Shown: piece by piece, positions 19,012-28,065 of the stretch | How the letters are laid out: every line of letters begins with the position of its first letter | How positions within the stretch are numbered: position 1 is the stretch's first letter | Source: Hyphomicrobium sp. | GTDB taxonomy: Bacteria > Pseudomonadota > Alphaproteobacteria > Rhizobiales > Hyphomicrobiaceae | DNA: 64,000 nucleotides | Assembly (NCBI RefSeq): GCF_019744875.1 | Contig: NZ_JAIETU010000005.1 | Location: 1,026,001 to 1,090,000, forward strand | Direction of reading: 5' to 3' | Notes under the pieces: model-generated | Told to the model about the DNA's origin: nothing | Seen by the model: the letters and a program-made list of their open reading frames with translations, nothing else | Databases searched by the model: none | Position numbers and translations under genes: made by a program

Positions 19012-20166
19012 TCACACGAGCTCGCTTTCCCATTCGCGGCGCACGTCGGCGTCGGGTTCGGCGGGGCCGCGCGCCGCCTCGGCCGCGCGCCGCTCGCCGT
19101 CCGTCGCCAGCCGGCGGAACGCCCACACGGCCATGGCGCGTACGATGGGCGACGGATCGTCCAAAAGCGGCGTCACGGACGGCAACAGCGCCGCGTCCTT
19201 GGCGTTGCCCGCAGCGATCAGGCAGTTGCGAACAACGCGGTCGCGCCCGGTGCGTTTCACGGGCGTGCCGCGAAAGCGGGTGCGGAAGGCGGCATCGTCG
19301 AGCGCCAGCAGGTCGGCCAGGGGCGGGTTGTCGAGCTCGGCGCGGATTTCGAGGCGCGTTTCGTGGCTCGCCTGGGCGAACTTGTTCCAGGGGCAAACGG
19401 CGAGGCAATCGTCGCAGCCGAAGATGCGGTTGCCGATCGGCGCGCGGAACTCGTCCGGGATATGGCCTTTGTGCTCGATCGTGAGGTAGGCGATGCAGCG
19501 GCGCGCGTCGAGCTGGTAGGGCGCGGGAAACGCCTTGGTCGGGCAGGCGTCGAGGCAGCGCGAGCAGTTGCCGCAGTGGTCGCGCTCGGGGGCGTCGGGG
19601 TCGAGGTCGGCGGCGGACAGGATCGCGCCGAGGAACAGCCACGAGCCGTGCTGGCGCGAGACGAGGTTGGTGTGCTTGCCCTGCCAGCCGATGCCGGCGG
19701 CGGCGGCCAGCGGCTTTTCCATCAGGGGCGCGGTGTCGACGAAGACCTTGACCGGCAGACCCGTGTCGCGCTCGAGGCGGCCGGCGATCTCCTTGAGCTT
19801 GCCCTTCATGACGTCATGATAGTCGCTGCGCTTGGCGTAGGTCGAAACGACGCCGTTGGCCGTGTCGGCGAGCGCGTCCATCGGATCGTTCTCAGGGGCG
19901 TAGCTCATGCCGAGCATGACGATGGAGCGCACGTCGGGCCACAGGTGGCGCGGATCGCGGCGGCGGTCGGCGTGGGTTTCCAGCCAGTCCATCGTGCCGT
20001 GGCGCCCGTCGGCGAGAAAGGCCAGCAGGCGGTCGCCGGCACCGCCAATGGCATCCGGCTGCGTCACGCGCACGGTGTCGAACCCCAGCTCGCGCGCATG
20101 CGCCTGCAACGCCGATTTCGCGGCCGCGGAGGGCGGAGCCTCCAAGCTCTTGGCGTCGTGTGACAT
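19012..20166 (-). CDS. queG: epoxyqueuosine reductase
   Basis: Cobalamin-dependent iron-sulfur enzyme for the last step of queuosine synthesis in tRNA, reduction of epoxyqueuosine to queuosine. Two ferredoxin-type cluster motifs are seen: CGNCSRCLDACPTKAF and CDDCLAVCPWNKFA. The N-terminal region with MLGMSYAPEND and ISTYAKRSDYHDV-like sequence (STYAKRSDYHDVMKGKL) is typical. The C-terminus has HEAT-like repeats. ATG 20166 (MSHDAKSLE) gives 384 aa and avoids overlap with the GST gene; an ATG at 20199 is the alternative. Its need for B12 fits the cobalamin riboswitch found at 34.7 kb in the same genome. Confidence 0.95.
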   Translation of the reverse strand: MSHDAKSLEAPPSAAAKSALQAHARELGFDTVRVTQPDAIGGAGDRLLAFLADGRHGTMDWLETHADRRRDPRHLWPDVRSIVMLGMSYAPENDPMDALADTANGVVSTYAKRSDYHDVMKGKLKEIAGRLERDTGLPVKVFVDTAPLMEKPLAAAAGIGWQGKHTNLVSRQHGSWLFLGAILSAADLDPDAPERDHCGNCSRCLDACPTKAFPAPYQLDARRCIAYLTIEHKGHIPDEFRAPIGNRIFGCDDCLAVCPWNKFAQASHETRLEIRAELDNPPLADLLALDDAAFRTRFRGTPVKRTGRDRVVRNCLIAAGNAKDAALLPSVTPLLDDPSPIVRAMAVWAFRRLATDGERRAAEAARGPAEPDADVRREWESELV

Positions 20167-20179
20167 CGGCAGGCCAGTT

Positions 20180-20875
20180 TCAAAAATCGAGGTCGGCATA
20201 GACGGCGGCCGGGGCGATGCCCGCCATGCGATCGGCGAGCAGCGGGCGGAACGACGGGCGCGACTTCATGCGGGCGTACCAGGATTTCGCGGAGGCGTAG
20301 TCGTCCCAGGCGATCTCGCCCAGGTAGTCTATGGCGGAGATGTGCCCCGCGGCGGCGGAGTCGGCGAAGCTCATCTCATTGCCGGCGAGCCAGCGCCGCT
20401 CATGGGCGAGATGGTTCACGTAGCTCATGTGATAGCGGATGTTGGCCCGGATCGCGCGCAGGGCATCGGGATCGGGCGAATGGGACCGGTCCGGCACGAG
20501 ATGGCCGTAGATGCGCTCGAACAGCAGCTCGCGCGTGACCTCGCGGTCGAGCTTGCCGTGGAACCAGTCGACGAGGCGGCGCTGCTCGGCGCGTTCCTCG
20601 ATGGTGCCCGGAAAGAGCGGCGCGGTGCGCCCACCCTTCTCGTGGTTCTGGAGAAGCTCGGCGAAGTATTCGGAGATGGCATAGACGCCGCGCAGCGCCA
20701 GGCCGCTTTCGAGCGTGAGAACGGGCAGCTCGCCTGCCGGATTGAGGGCGAGGAACGATGGGCGCCATTCCCACGGGCGCTCCTCGGCCAGCGTCGCCTC
20801 GACGCCGATCTCGGCCAGCGCCAGGCGGACTGAGCGCGACTTGGGACAGAGCTTGAATTGGGTCAGCGTCGGCAT
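20180..20875 (-). CDS. glutathione S-transferase family protein
   Basis: The 231-aa protein has an N-terminal thioredoxin-like domain ([18 protein letters not shown], then [14 protein letters not shown] with the cis-Pro and the glutathione-contacting E-S pair) and an all-helical C-terminal domain from about residue 90. Substrate unknown; detoxification or a redox housekeeping role is typical. It lies 13 bp upstream of queG on the same strand. Start taken at [10 protein letters not shown] (20875); an ATG three codons upstream is also in frame. Confidence 0.9.
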   Translation of the reverse strand: MPTLTQFKLCPKSRSVRLALAEIGVEATLAEERPWEWRPSFLALNPAGELPVLTLESGLALRGVYAISEYFAELLQNHEKGGRTAPLFPGTIEERAEQRRLVDWFHGKLDREVTRELLFERIYGHLVPDRSHSPDPDALRAIRANIRYHMSYVNHLAHERRWLAGNEMSFADSAAAGHISAIDYLGEIAWDDYASAKSWYARMKSRPSFRPLLADRMAGIAPAAVYADLDF

Positions 20876-21108
20876 CGCATGCACGGGGCTTGGATCAGCT
20901 CGGATGGGTGTGGCGGAAATGCTTCTGGCAGGTGCGGCGCGTCATAGGGGCACTGCCTGCGGAACGTATCCTCGTTTTTGCAATCATGCTACCGAGTGCC
21001 GCGCTGAGGGACTGCCTTTCGTCGCGGCCATTCCGCCGCCTCTCTTTTGCGCCAGTTCGTCTTTGTGCCATTCCGCCGCGTCTCACCGCTTTCCGGAGAA
21101 ATCCCCCA

Positions 21109-21906
21109 ATGCCGATCTGGCAAGCCGTTCTGCTCGGGTTCATCGAGGGGCTGACGGAATTCCTACCCGTGTCTTCGACCGGACATATCCTGCTCGCCGG
21201 ACATTTCATGGGGTTCGACTCGCCCGGCAAGACGTTCGAGGTTTTGATCCAGCTCGGCGCCATTCTGGCGATCGTCTACGTCTATTTCTGGCGGCTGATC
21301 GAAATGGTGCGGTCATTGCCGCACGATCCCCAGATGCGCCGGTTCGCGGTCGCGCTGCTGATCGCGTTTCTGCCGGCCGCCCTCCTTGGCGCGCTGCTGC
21401 ACAAGTACATCAAAGAGGTGTTGTTCGAGACCCCGGCGCTCATCTGCGCGATGCTCATTCTCGGCGGCATCGTGCTGTTGGTGGTCGATCGGATCAAGCT
21501 TCCGGTGCGGTTTACGGACGTCACCGACATTGCCCCGCCGCGCGCGTTCGGCATCGGCCTTTTTCAATGCCTGGCCTTGGTGCCCGGCGTGTCGCGCTCC
21601 GGCTCGACCATCGTGGGCGGCCTGCTGCTCGGCGCCGACAAGCGTACGGCGGCCGAATTCTCGTTCTTCCTGGCGATGCCGACCATGGCGGGCGCGTTCG
21701 CGCTCGATCTCTTCAAGAACTGGGGGCGGCTGCACGCGGCCGATGCGTTGCCGATCGGGGTCGGCTTCCTGGTCGCATTCGTGACGGCCGTGATCGTGGT
21801 GCGGATGGCACTCGAATTCATCGGCCGGCACGGGTTTGCGCCGTTCGGCTGGTGGCGGATCGTGATTGGAACGTTGGGGCTCGCGGCGCTCGCCGTGTAC
21901 GGGTGA
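21109..21906 (+). CDS. uppP: undecaprenyl-diphosphatase
   Basis: UppP/BacA dephosphorylates undecaprenyl diphosphate at the inner membrane, recycling the carrier used for peptidoglycan and for the polysaccharide cluster at 10-16 kb. The 265-aa protein has eight predicted membrane segments. Catalytic motifs are [13 protein letters not shown] (about 15-27) and [10 protein letters not shown] (about 158-167). Start: ATG 21109 with GGAG about eleven bases upstream. A longer in-frame opening from 20890 adds non-family sequence. It converges with ptsN 28 bp downstream. Confidence 0.96.
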   Translation: MPIWQAVLLGFIEGLTEFLPVSSTGHILLAGHFMGFDSPGKTFEVLIQLGAILAIVYVYFWRLIEMVRSLPHDPQMRRFAVALLIAFLPAALLGALLHKYIKEVLFETPALICAMLILGGIVLLVVDRIKLPVRFTDVTDIAPPRAFGIGLFQCLALVPGVSRSGSTIVGGLLLGADKRTAAEFSFFLAMPTMAGAFALDLFKNWGRLHAADALPIGVGFLVAFVTAVIVVRMALEFIGRHGFAPFGWWRIVIGTLGLAALAVYG

Positions 21907-21934
21907 TCGCCGCGTAAAGCCGTAGTTCTTTGCC

Positions 21935-22399
21935 TTAGGCCGCGTGCGAGGTGGCGGGCAGCGTCAGCGCTCGCTTCAGGGACGCGAGGTCGGGAGCAGA
22001 CCGCAGGCGCTCCAGGGCGCTCGGCTCGCGCACGAGGCGCGAAATGCGGGCGAGTGCCTTCAGGTGATCGCCGCCGGCGTGATCGGGCGCGAGCAGCAGG
22101 AAGATCAGGTCGACCGGTTCGCCATCGGGGCTCTCGAAATCGATCGGCTTGGTCAGCCGCGCGAACAGGCAGACGATGCCGGAGATGCCCGAGATCTTGA
22201 CGTGGGGCACCGCGATGCCGCGGCCGAGCCCGGTCGAGCCGAGGCGCTCACGCTGCAGAAGCGTATCGTAGATGGTGCGGGCGTCGAGCCGCGTCGCCTC
22301 GGCTGCGTGTGCCGCCAGGTCCTGAAGCGCCTGCTTCTTGCTGGTGGCTTCGAATGCGGGAAAAATCCCACGAGGTGCCAGGAGATCGCCTAAATCCAT
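21935..22399 (-). CDS. ptsN: nitrogen-regulatory PTS protein EIIA-Ntr
   Basis: Terminal phospho-acceptor of the regulatory PTS(Ntr) pathway, whose first enzyme PtsP is at 53.9 kb in this window. The protein is 154 aa, with phosphorylated His66 in GIAVPHVKI and the family pattern FARLTKPIDFESPDGEPVDLIFLLLAP. EIIA-Ntr controls potassium uptake and other processes through its phosphorylation state. It is downstream of rpoN as in most proteobacteria, but 495 bp away and without the usual intervening hpf gene. Confidence 0.96.
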   Translation of the reverse strand: MDLGDLLAPRGIFPAFEATSKKQALQDLAAHAAEATRLDARTIYDTLLQRERLGSTGLGRGIAVPHVKISGISGIVCLFARLTKPIDFESPDGEPVDLIFLLLAPDHAGGDHLKALARISRLVREPSALERLRSAPDLASLKRALTLPATSHAA

Positions 22400-22894
22400 G
22401 TGTCCGGTCCCATCGGGTCTACGATCGGCAGCGAGGCCGATCTTTCAGCATTTTCAAAGGGCCCACCAACGTGGCCATCGAACGGCTGTTGAACTCCCAG
22501 GGGGCTTGCCTTTGCCTTGTCGGCGGGGGCTCACCCCATTTCACTCACGTTCATTTTCAGACGAGAAGCGCTTCCTAGACGTCAATTTGGGCGATTCGGC
22601 AGCCATGACGAAATTGCTCGTTTCAGGCTACTTGATACGCCCACGGCGTTTTTTCCAGCAGCAACCCAGACGTATGGTTAGCGGGTCCCAAGCGATGCCC
22701 CGCCGCTAGGCAAACTGCCCTGCAACGAGGCACAAGATAGCACAAGCAACTCAGCGCTTTCTTTAATTATTACAATTCTTTGGTTCAACCGCTCCGGCGT
22801 CGAACCAGCTCAAGAAACGCTAGAGCGGCGGGTGGGTGAAGTCAATCCCGGTGCGGCACGCGGTCCCCTAGGAAAGGCGTGCGGGCGGAGGATC
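22400..22894. other. 495-bp gap between rpoN and ptsN (hpf absent)
   Basis: In related genomes this slot normally holds hpf, the ribosome hibernation factor, of about 180-200 codons. No open frame on the minus strand is long enough and none shows HPF-like sequence. The region is GC-moderate with an AT-rich patch at 22760-22790. There, a minus-strand TTGAAC (22788-22783) and TAAAGA (22765-22760) with 17-bp spacing form a plausible promoter for ptsN, giving a leader of about 350 nt. Apart from that I see nothing. Confidence 0.6.
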
Positions 22895-24403
22895 TCAGCG
22901 GGCTGTCCGCTCGAGCAGGCGCTTTTCGCGGCGGCGCTGGACGGACGAGGGAATGCGCATGGCCTCGCGGTATTTGGCGACCGTGCGCCGGGCGATGTCG
23001 ATGCCTTCCTTGTTCAGCTTTTCAACGAGCTTGTCGTCCGACAGGACGGAGCGGGCGCTCTCGGCTTCGATGAGCTGTTTGATGCGATGACGGACGGCTT
23101 CCGACGAGTGGGCTTCGCCGTCGCCCGCCGACTGGATGGCGGACGTGAAGAAGTACTTCAGCTCGAAGATGCCGCGCGGGCTCGACATGTACTTGTTCGA
23201 GGTGACGCGCGAGACGGTCGATTCATGCATCGAGATCGCATCGGCCACGGTGCGCAGGTTCAGCGGCCGCAGATGCTGGACGCCATACGTGAAAAAGGCG
23301 TCCTGCTGGCGGACGATTTCTTCGGCCACCTTGAGAATGGTGCGGGCGCGCTGATCGAGGCTTTTGACGAGCCAGTTGGCCGTCTGCAGGCATTCGAGCA
23401 GGTAGCCCTTGTCCTTCTCCGTGCGCGTCGTGGTGTTGACCTCGGCGTAGTAGCTGCGGTTGACGAGCACGCGGGGCAGGGTGTCGCTGTTCAGCTCGAT
23501 GAGCCAGGTGCCGTCGGCGGCCTGCCGTACGAGCACATCGGGAACCACGGGCTGGAGCTGGACCGATCCGAACTTCAGGCCCGGCTTGGGATTGAGCCGC
23601 TTGATCTCATCGATCATTTCGGTGATCTCGGCCATGTCCGCGTCGACGGCCTTGCGCAGGGCGGCCATGTTGTGGGCCGCCAGCAGGTGCAGGTTGTCGA
23701 GCAGGGCCGCGATTTGCGGGTCGTAGCGGTTCTGCTCCTTGAGCTGAAGCGCGAGGCATTCGCCGAGCGAGCGCGCGAACACGCCGGCCGGATCGAACGT
23801 CTGCAGCGTGGCCAGAACCTTCTCGACCATGTCGAGGGGAGCGCCGAGTTTGGCGGCGAGCTGGTCTAGGTCGGCGTGCAGGTAGCCGGCCTCGTCGACC
23901 ATGTCGATCAGGTGCTGGCCGATGAGGCGTTCGGCCTGGCCATGGATCGAGAGTGGAAGCTGCTCGCTCAAGTGATCGCGCAGCGACGGCTCGCTCGAGA
24001 CGAAGGCTTCGGGGTTGATCTCCTCGCCGTTGTGCGAGCTCATGCTCTGGCGCACGTTGGCCCAGCCCGAGTCCGCATCCATGCTGCCGGGCGTTGGCGC
24101 GCTGTCGCTGTAGGATCCGTCGTCGCCGTCCACGCCGCCGTCTGCCTCAGCGACGGGCTTGCGGAGATCCAGCCATTCCTCTTCGCCGGACGGTTCATCG
24201 CGCTCGACGGGGGCCTCGTGCTCTTTCGGCGAGACGTCGGGCGTTTCGTCCATTTCGAGGAGCGGATTGCGCTCAAGCTCGGTCTCGACGAACTGGCAAA
24301 GCTCGATGTTGGAAAGCTGAAGCAAGCGGATGGCCTGCTGCAACTGGGGTGTCATCACCAGTTGCTGGCCTTGCCGCAGCTCAAGCTTTGCCGTCAGCAC
24401 CAT
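22895..24403 (-). CDS. rpoN: RNA polymerase sigma-54 factor
   Basis: Sigma-54, 502 aa. Region I is the Gln/Leu-rich start LRQGQQLVMTPQLQQAIRLL. An acidic region II (about 48-115) follows, then the core-binding domain and the C-terminal DNA-binding part. The helix-turn-helix is in ISMHESTVSRVTSNKYM, and the RpoN box is intact as ARRTVAKYRE near residue 475. It follows lptB on the same strand, 338 bp apart, the conserved rhizobial order. Confidence 0.97.
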   Translation of the reverse strand: MVLTAKLELRQGQQLVMTPQLQQAIRLLQLSNIELCQFVETELERNPLLEMDETPDVSPKEHEAPVERDEPSGEEEWLDLRKPVAEADGGVDGDDGSYSDSAPTPGSMDADSGWANVRQSMSSHNGEEINPEAFVSSEPSLRDHLSEQLPLSIHGQAERLIGQHLIDMVDEAGYLHADLDQLAAKLGAPLDMVEKVLATLQTFDPAGVFARSLGECLALQLKEQNRYDPQIAALLDNLHLLAAHNMAALRKAVDADMAEITEMIDEIKRLNPKPGLKFGSVQLQPVVPDVLVRQAADGTWLIELNSDTLPRVLVNRSYYAEVNTTTRTEKDKGYLLECLQTANWLVKSLDQRARTILKVAEEIVRQQDAFFTYGVQHLRPLNLRTVADAISMHESTVSRVTSNKYMSSPRGIFELKYFFTSAIQSAGDGEAHSSEAVRHRIKQLIEAESARSVLSDDKLVEKLNKEGIDIARRTVAKYREAMRIPSSVQRRREKRLLERTAR

Positions 24404-24741
24404 GACTAACTTTCAGTTCCCGATCCTGGAATTTCGGACGTTTGCGGTTTCCGGCTGGGCCACCTGACCGGCACACCCGGGCTAAATGCCCCAAGTCGCC
24501 GGTTTAGCCCAGACATATTCTGGCATCAATTTTGCCCGCGTGGGAGCGAACATGCCTCAAGGATATGAAAACCGCGTTGACTGGCATCCCATCCGTTTCC
24601 CCGCCGCCTCCGCGCGTGCGTGCGGGGAAAGTCCGGCCGCGAGGTGCTCATGCATCTTTCGAGGGTTTTTCAGGCAGGCGCCGATTTCGGCCAGGGGCCG
24701 CGTCCAGGCTGCAAAAGAGAGGAGCCAATCGGCGGCTTTTC
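24404..24741. other. 338-bp gap upstream of rpoN
   Basis: No coding region is supported. The gap holds an inverted repeat, GGGCTAAA (24479-24486) and TTTAGCCC (24503-24510) with 16-nt spacing, then a sigma-54-like sequence listed separately. The rest, next to the lptB stop, is GC-rich and featureless. The rpoN promoter must lie here or rpoN is read through from lptB. Confidence 0.5.
24520..24536 (+). promoter_or_regulatory. possible sigma-54 promoter, divergent from rpoN
   Basis: CTGGCAT-N5-TTGCC has GG and GC separated by exactly ten bases, as the -24/-12 elements require; three positions of the extended consensus differ. It points rightward, away from rpoN and towards the 3' end of lptB, so a transcript would be non-coding or antisense to lptB. 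A match of this quality is expected about twice by chance in a window this size. Confidence 0.3.
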
Positions 24742-25587
24742 TCAGCGCGTGTTGACGAACATGTCGCCCAGGTAGACGCGGCGCACATCCTCATTGGCAA
24801 TGATTTCGGCCGGCTTGCCCTGGGTGAGCACCTGTCCGTCATAGATGATGTAGGCGCGGTCGATCAGGCTCAGCGTCTCGCGCACGTTGTGATCCGTGAT
24901 CAGGACGCCGATGCCACGGTCCGTCAAATGGCGGACGAGCTGTTGAATGTCGCCCACGGCGATCGGGTCAATGCCCGCGAACGGCTCGTCGAGCAGGATG
25001 AACGAGGGCCGGGAGGCGAGCGCGCGGGCAATTTCGCAGCGCCGCCGCTCGCCGCCGGACAAAGCCATGGACGGCGATTTCCGCAGCCGCGCGATGTGGA
25101 ATTCCTCGAGTAGGCTGTCGAGCTGCTCTTTGCGGGCCTTGCGGTTCGGCTCCACCAGCTCCAGCACGGCCATGATGTTCTGTTCGACCGTCAGGCCGCG
25201 AAAAATCGAGGCTTCCTGAGGCAAATAGCCGATGCCGAGGCGGGCGCGGCGGTACATGGGCAGGGCGGTGACGTCCTTGCCGTCGATCGAGATCTGGCCT
25301 GCGTCGGCGGGCACGAGGCCGGTGATCATGTAGAAGACGGTCGTCTTGCCGGCGCCGTTCGGGCCCAGGAGGCCTACGGATTCGCCGCGGCCCACCGCGA
25401 GGCTGACGCCGCGCACGACCATGCGCTTCTTGTAGCTCTTCTGTACGTTCTCAGCGACGAGCCAGCCCTGGTGAGAGGCGAGGCGGTGGTCTTCATCCGT
25501 TGCGGCATAGCCGTGCGGCGCGCCGCCGTACCCTTCAGGATCGGCGGACTGCGTGTTGCGGGCTGACCGGAGGGGCCACAGTTTCAT
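24742..25587 (-). CDS. lptB: lipopolysaccharide export ABC transporter ATPase
   Basis: Cytoplasmic ATPase of the LptB2FG complex that extracts LPS from the inner membrane. The 281-aa protein has Walker A GPNGAGKT (75-82), signature [13 protein letters not shown], Walker [14 protein letters not shown] and the LptB-specific tail [18 protein letters not shown]. An N-terminal extension of about 40 residues precedes the ABC domain. It follows the fused lptC-lptA gene by 122 bp in the same direction, giving rnd, lptCA, lptB, rpoN in order. lptF/lptG are not in the window. Confidence 0.96.
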   Translation of the reverse strand: MKLWPLRSARNTQSADPEGYGGAPHGYAATDEDHRLASHQGWLVAENVQKSYKKRMVVRGVSLAVGRGESVGLLGPNGAGKTTVFYMITGLVPADAGQISIDGKDVTALPMYRRARLGIGYLPQEASIFRGLTVEQNIMAVLELVEPNRKARKEQLDSLLEEFHIARLRKSPSMALSGGERRRCEIARALASRPSFILLDEPFAGIDPIAVGDIQQLVRHLTDRGIGVLITDHNVRETLSLIDRAYIIYDGQVLTQGKPAEIIANEDVRRVYLGDMFVNTR

Positions 25588-25709
25588 TCGGACGGACTGC
25601 CGTGCTTGCGATGGGGGACGGGGGCGGCGGTGTTTGTGCGTGCCTTACGAGAAGGCGTTTGGCGGCGCGAGTCAAATCCAAGGGGCGTCGGCGGCATGGA
25701 TGGCCGGGC

Positions 25710-27740
25710 TCAATTCGGCGATTGGGTGGCGGACCAGCCGTCTACGGCCGGGGTGCCCGAGGGAGACTGGGGAGCAGGCCTGTCCTTGGCTTTGTCCTTT
25801 TCCTCTTGTTCCTTCATGTCCTGCGGGAAGAAGACGGCGCTGGCGCGGCCTTTGGCTTCGGCGGCGGGCTCGGCCGGCTGCTTCGTGACCCAACCGCCGC
25901 CCGACGGCGCGGCGACGGTGTTCTGCGGGGCGGTGTCGATCTTGCTCTCTCCGGTCGTCATGTCGATCAGGAGGCGGGTGCCGCGCACCATGTTCTTGCC
26001 GCGCGACAGCACCACGTTGCCGCCCATCGTGACCTTGTTCGACTTGGCGTCGAAGTCGGCCCAGTCGCCGGTTGCGGCCTGGCCATCCTTGGAGGTGACG
26101 CGAACCTCCTTGCGCGCTTCGAGGCGGACGAGCTCCGAGCCCGGCTTCTTCTTGCCATCCGCCGGTTCGGTGTCGAGGCTTGCGGCGTCGACCAGTCCGG
26201 CTTCGCCTTTGTAGTGGGCCGTCAGCTCCGCGCAGCGGATCTTGAAACCGTCCTGCGTGGCATCGACGTCGCCGCGGAACACGGCGCGCTTGTTCTGGTC
26301 GTCGACATCGAGCGCATCGGCATTGAGTTCGATGGGCGCGTTCGGATTGGTCTTGAACGACGGCATGGCTGAGCCATCGGAGGCTGGCTCCTGCGCCGTT
26401 TCCGCCGCGGGCTCTTTCGTCTCGGAATCGCGCACGAGTCGCGCCTTGATGCGGCCGGGGCCGAACGAGCCTTCGGGCGGCGTCGTCAACAGCGCCGTTC
26501 CGCGCTTGCGATCGATGGCGAGGCGGCCGCCTTCCAATTCGTTGCCACCCTGGCGGACGGCGACATCGCCGATGAGCACGATGGCGCCAGTGGCCTCGTT
26601 GAGTTCCACCTGCTCGCTCGACGCGCGGCGATCGACGCCCGATGTCATGACGACCTCGCCGGAGAGGACGGCGGTTTGCGAGAGCGCATCGAAATCGGCC
26701 ATGTCGCTCGTGACGACGTCGCCGTTGGCGCGCTTCATCACGACCGGCTTTTTGGCGACGATGCGGCGGATCTTGCCCGAGGGAGATGCGCCCGGCGCAG
26801 CGGCGGGAGTGGGCGCGGAGCCGGTCGGGCCCATGAGGCCTTCGCCTTCGTAGGTGACTTCCAGCTCGGGGGTCGTCATGTTCGCGTCGCCCTGGCGGGC
26901 GCGCACGTTGCCCACGAAGACAGCGGTCTTGCTGCCGTCGTTGAGATCGAGGCGGTAGGACTGGATGATGATCGGGCCGTTCGACGGCGTGAACATCGTG
27001 GACGTTGGATCGCTCTTCTCTTCGGGAGCGGGCGCGTCCTTTTTCGTCTCATCCGGCGGTGGCGTGAGCTCGGCGACGACCGAGCCCGCGAAGGTTGCTT
27101 CGCGCGCCTTCTGGCGCAGCGTCAGGCGCAGGGACTTCACGGAGCCGTTCGGAAATTCGACGACGACCGGCTGGGATGACGTGATGAGGTCTGTCTTGGT
27201 GCGCAGGGTGGCCTCGGTCAGGCGGGCCTTCAGGCCCGTCTGGGAGTCGATGTTGATCTCGTCATAGAGCTGGAGAACGCTGCTGTCGTTCGAGTACACG
27301 CCGCGCGCGGCGGTGATGTCGGTGCGGGTCTTGTCGGCCTGATAGAGTTCGCCGACGATGCCGTTCAGCGCGATGAGGTTCGGCTGGAGAATGTCCTGCT
27401 TGGCGGTCTTGGCCGTGAAGACATAGCTGCCGCCGTCGTCGCTGAACCCTTCATAGCGCGGGTTCTTCATCACGAGATCGGTCGGCAGGACTTTTCGGAT
27501 CGACAGCTCCGATATGGCATCGGGGCTGACGACGCCGGACTTCTGCGCGATGGTGAGGCCGTAGACGCCGATCAATCCGACCGCGGCGGCGGGAAACGCA
27601 ACGCGCAGGATGCGCACGATCCGGGTGCGCAGACGCGCCTTGCGGAATTCGCGTGCGCGATCGACGCCGGCAAGTTGCAGGCCGTCGCCCGTGCGGCGAC
27701 CGATCGATGGGGCGATCTGGTGATCAGTAGCTACGACCAT
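25710..27740 (-). CDS. LptC-LptA fusion with two OstA domains
   Basis: The single 676-aa frame covers what are normally two separate LPS-transport genes. An N-terminal membrane anchor (about 42-64) and an LptC domain (to about 225) are followed by a Pro/Lys/Glu-rich linker. The first OstA/LptA beta-jellyroll repeat set is at about 255-415 (GPIIIQSYRLDLNDGSK ... TSDMADFDALSQTAVL), the second at about 468-602 (PIELNADALDVDDQNKR ... TGDWADFDAKSNKVTM). A Pro-rich tail ends the protein. LptC lifts LPS from LptB2FG and LptA bridges the periplasm to LptD. A tethered LptC-LptA-LptA chain would prebuild part of the bridge. No frameshift or stop separates the domains. Confidence 0.88.
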   Translation of the reverse strand: MVVATDHQIAPSIGRRTGDGLQLAGVDRAREFRKARLRTRIVRILRVAFPAAAVGLIGVYGLTIAQKSGVVSPDAISELSIRKVLPTDLVMKNPRYEGFSDDGGSYVFTAKTAKQDILQPNLIALNGIVGELYQADKTRTDITAARGVYSNDSSVLQLYDEINIDSQTGLKARLTEATLRTKTDLITSSQPVVVEFPNGSVKSLRLTLRQKAREATFAGSVVAELTPPPDETKKDAPAPEEKSDPTSTMFTPSNGPIIIQSYRLDLNDGSKTAVFVGNVRARQGDANMTTPELEVTYEGEGLMGPTGSAPTPAAAPGASPSGKIRRIVAKKPVVMKRANGDVVTSDMADFDALSQTAVLSGEVVMTSGVDRRASSEQVELNEATGAIVLIGDVAVRQGGNELEGGRLAIDRKRGTALLTTPPEGSFGPGRIKARLVRDSETKEPAAETAQEPASDGSAMPSFKTNPNAPIELNADALDVDDQNKRAVFRGDVDATQDGFKIRCAELTAHYKGEAGLVDAASLDTEPADGKKKPGSELVRLEARKEVRVTSKDGQAATGDWADFDAKSNKVTMGGNVVLSRGKNMVRGTRLLIDMTTGESKIDTAPQNTVAAPSGGGWVTKQPAEPAAEAKGRASAVFFPQDMKEQEEKDKAKDRPAPQSPSGTPAVDGWSATQSPN

Positions 27741-28065
27741 GCGTGGTCCGAGATCTCCGGCGTCATCGCCTTGGCCTGGTCAGGACAATGCTCCTGGCCG
27801 GGCTTCGTCTTTTCGTCCGGCTCTCACGAACCGGGTGCGTTGGTGTTTCCGGGCTGTCCGAGTTCGCGTGCTGCGGACGCCGCCTGCCCGTGTGATGTCC
27901 AAACCCCGCAACGCGCGCCGAGGTCCGCTTACGCACTCTCGCATGCGGGAAAGCCAACCGACAATCGCTTCCAATTGGGGTGAGATTGGGACCCGGATCC
28001 GAGCTTGTCTCCAGAAAATATTGGATTTTTTCCGCTGCGGTGGCCGCACACGAGGTTTGTTTGGC
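27741..28065. other. 325-bp gap between rnd and the lptC-lptA fusion
   Basis: No gene is supported on either strand. The region probably carries the promoter for the leftward lptCA-lptB genes. I find no convincing terminator or repeat in it. Confidence 0.4.

Noticed and set aside
24624..24640. GGGGAAAGTCCGGCCGC, resembling the GAGGAAAGTCC core of RNase P RNA; a similar string occurs at 43682-43698.
   Set aside because: No other RNase P helices or the second conserved block are found nearby; the two occurrences share only about 16 bases and look like chance GC-rich similarity.
24486..24755. Short plus-strand frame after the sigma-54-like promoter.
   Set aside because: No conserved features and it runs into the lptB stop region; a non-coding transcript is more plausible if the promoter is real.
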